From: CAVYXZ01 sp965223835
GTDB lineage: Bacteria > Chloroflexota > Anaerolineae > Aggregatilineales > Phototrophicaceae
NCBI GenBank assembly: GCA_965223835.1
Contig: CBDCXQ010000001.1
Coordinates: 1,798,001-1,862,000 of the forward strand
Direction of reading: 5' to 3'
Length of the DNA: 64,000 nt
In this document: positions 62,745 to 64,000 of the stretch, one piece after another
Numbering within the stretch: the stretch's first letter is position 1
Layout of the letters: every line of letters starts with the position of its first letter
Notes under the pieces: generated by a model
Databases searched by the model: none
What the model was told of the DNA's origin: nothing
Seen by the model: the letters and a program-made list of their open reading frames with translations, nothing else
Program-made: the position numbers and the translations under genes

Positions 62745-63634
62745 TAACCATTGGTGCTAGTTGCAAAAGTCATGGACAGCGTACATTCTCAAAGTGTCAA
62801 AGTCTGAGAAGGAGTACGCGCCGTGACTACGGAAGAGTTTATCATCGCCCTGTTCTGTGAGATAGATGATCGGATGCCAAATGGGCCCAAGCATCCCCAA
62901 GCCAAGCAGTATCCGAGCGAACTGGTGACGATTGGCGTGCTGTTTGCCCTCAAGGGCGGCTACTTTCGGGTCTTCTACCGCTGGCTCAAGCGGGATTTCG
63001 AGGGACACGGCGGCGGCTTGCCCCATCGCACGCGGTTGCAGCGGTTGCTGCATACCCATCAGGATTGGTGTCAAGCCTTTCTGGCCGAACCGAGTTTCTT
63101 CACCGTCATCGCCAGCTATGGCATCGAGCTGATCCATCCCATCCGCTAAGGCCGCAGCGACCAGCAAATTGGCAAAAAAGGCAAATCCAACTGGCGCTGG
63201 ATTGTGGGCATGAAGTTGTGCTGGTTGATTAACGACGATGGCTGGATCGTCAGTTGGGCTTGGGCGACCGCCAATGTCCATGACCAGGTCTTCCTCCCGT
63301 TGGTTTCGGCGTTGGAAGACGAGAGCATTGTCCTGGCCGATACCGGCTTCAATGACGCGGATGGCATTCCGGCCAACCTCAAACTCTGTCCGCGTGGCAC
63401 CTGGAACGAACGCATGTTGGTCGAAACCGCCCTGTCGTTGGTGACGACCGTTTGCAGCTTGAAGAAGGTCTTTCATCGCACCAGTGCCCAATTTGAAACC
63501 CGTTTAGCCTATGTCGCGGCCATGTCAAGGTGCTGCTTGGACTTAATCGCACCTTACAACCGGACGCTCGTCCTCAGGATCGCCTGTATCATCTCGCCCA
63601 GTATGCCCTCTGAACTAGCACCATCGGTTACTAG
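62741..63634 (+). mobile_element. IS982-like insertion sequence, degenerate
   Basis: 894 bp with 22-bp terminal inverted repeats (62741-62762 and 63613-63634; 20 of 22 match) containing ACCATTGGTGCTAGTT. It abuts the regulator stop. Family is assigned from the transposase pattern and is less certain than the element itself. Confidence 0.75.
62823..63613 (+). pseudogene. IS982-like transposase, doubly disrupted
   Basis: GTG start at 62823. The frame (HRTRLQRLLHTHQDWCQAFLAEP...GIELIHPIR) meets TAA at 63147-63149, where a Glu codon (GAA) would restore it, then goes on: GKKGKSNWRWIVGMKLCWL, VLADTGFNDADG, ETALSLVTTVCSLKK. Near 63525 a second shift is needed to reach KVLLGLNRTLQPDARPQD...AQYAL and the TGA at 63611-63613 just inside the right repeat. 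The element is probably immobile without help. Confidence 0.8.
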
Positions 63635-63709
63635 GCCGGAATGGCAAAAACCCAGTACCGCGTTGGGCAGCACCGGGTTGATCGGAATTAAAGGTGGTCA
63701 ACCGCTCGC

Positions 63710-64000
63710 TTATCGGACCGGTTGAGCCAATGCGTCGCGCAAGTCGTCATAGGAAGCCAACCCTGTCCGGGGCGTCACGGCATCCTGCCAGATAGCATTC
63801 ATCTCAGTCGAAATCTCGGCGGGCAGTTGCGTGCGGTGATCTCCCACGCGACCGTTGTAAACCTTCGTTATGGTATCGTTTCCAGGTAGATAACCATGTT
63901 TGGCTGAGGCTTCCAGCATGATGGGGTCAGAAAACTTCGACTTGTGTTCTTTCATAAAGTCCAGAGATGCCTGTCGAACGACGATCTCGAATAAATCCTC
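63710..64000 (-). CDS. Sulfotransferase, C-terminal part (runs off the window)
   Basis: 97 codons are visible and the 5' end lies beyond 64000. The sequence FEIVVRQASLDFMKEHKSKF...NGRVGDHRTQLPAE...TPRTGLASYDDLR is closely similar to the sulfotransferase half of the fusion at 52995. This copy stops 7 residues after YDDLR, without any methyltransferase extension, so it marks where the normal sulfotransferase ends. Confidence 0.85.
   Translation of the reverse strand, partial: EDLFEIVVRQASLDFMKEHKSKFSDPIMLEASAKHGYLPGNDTITKVYNGRVGDHRTQLPAEISTEMNAIWQDAVTPRTGLASYDDLRDALAQPVR

Noticed and set aside
62757..63491. Antisense open frame of 244 codons in the IS982-like element
   Set aside because: Opposite to the transposase reading frame, which has recognisable motifs despite its disruptions.

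Overview
Organism. GC content is moderate, the RNase J is of the bacterial metallo-beta-lactamase type, and there are many multidomain STAND/TPR regulators carrying a LuxR-type (GerE) helix-turn-helix. Together these suggest a member of Chloroflexota (Anaerolineae-like). This is inference from gene content and protein style; no rRNA gene lies in the window.

Layout. (1) 0.1-2.9 kb: the replication module of an integrative element, a primase-polymerase/helicase-like protein followed by an HU-like protein, separated by a symmetric array of GTGAC/GTCAC pentamers. (2) 3.2-10.3 kb: an osmoprotectant (glycine betaine/choline type) ABC transporter operon (binding protein, permease, ATPase, second permease) followed directly by an asparagine synthetase. 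(3) 11.0-15.5 kb: a decayed mosaic of the same kind of element: ribbon-helix-helix protein, small acidic protein, serine recombinase with an amber stop, a second recombinase lacking its catalytic domain on the other strand, and a 5'-truncated copy of the primase with its pentamer array and HU gene. (4) 15.6-17.7 kb: RNase J and a hairpin-rich stretch that may be a structured RNA. (5) 17.7-22.2 kb: about eleven small, mostly unrecognised genes on the minus strand (zinc-ribbon, LysM, membrane and repeat proteins). (6) 22.5-26.3 kb: a single-chain restriction-modification enzyme. (7) 26.5-30.5 kb: an intact ISL3-like element inserted beside a second, intact copy of the RHH/small/serine-recombinase module, whose right end sits inside a dispersed palindromic repeat.

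(8) 30.8-62.7 kb: an accessory region with five regulators that have GerE HTHs at the N-terminus, then NB-ARC and TPR domains (one frameshifted, one with tandem HTHs), plus one LAL regulator with a C-terminal HTH. They lie among short operons of oxidoreductases and small alpha+beta proteins (NmrA-like, SDR, MOSC, SnoaL/NTF2, DUF3237, zinc alcohol dehydrogenase, epimerase, duplicated ABM-like proteins). Two of these regulators are divergent from an oxidoreductase gene and share an upstream palindrome (CACT-WW-AGTG) and a -10-like box.

(9) 50.2-54.6 kb: the best candidate for an undescribed system. Two short peptide genes, whose products share a SYL-x2-D...YTL motif in their C-terminal parts, are interleaved with a phosphotransferase, a TauD-like dioxygenase and a sulfotransferase-methyltransferase fusion. 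The arrangement resembles a natural-product (possibly RiPP-like) locus, but this is a hypothesis. A second sulfotransferase runs off the right edge.

Mobile DNA is abundant: ISL3-like, IS3 remnant, IS982-like (degenerate), a MITE-like element, and a family of about 245-bp repeats with two large palindromes that carry the apparent attachment core of the serine recombinases.
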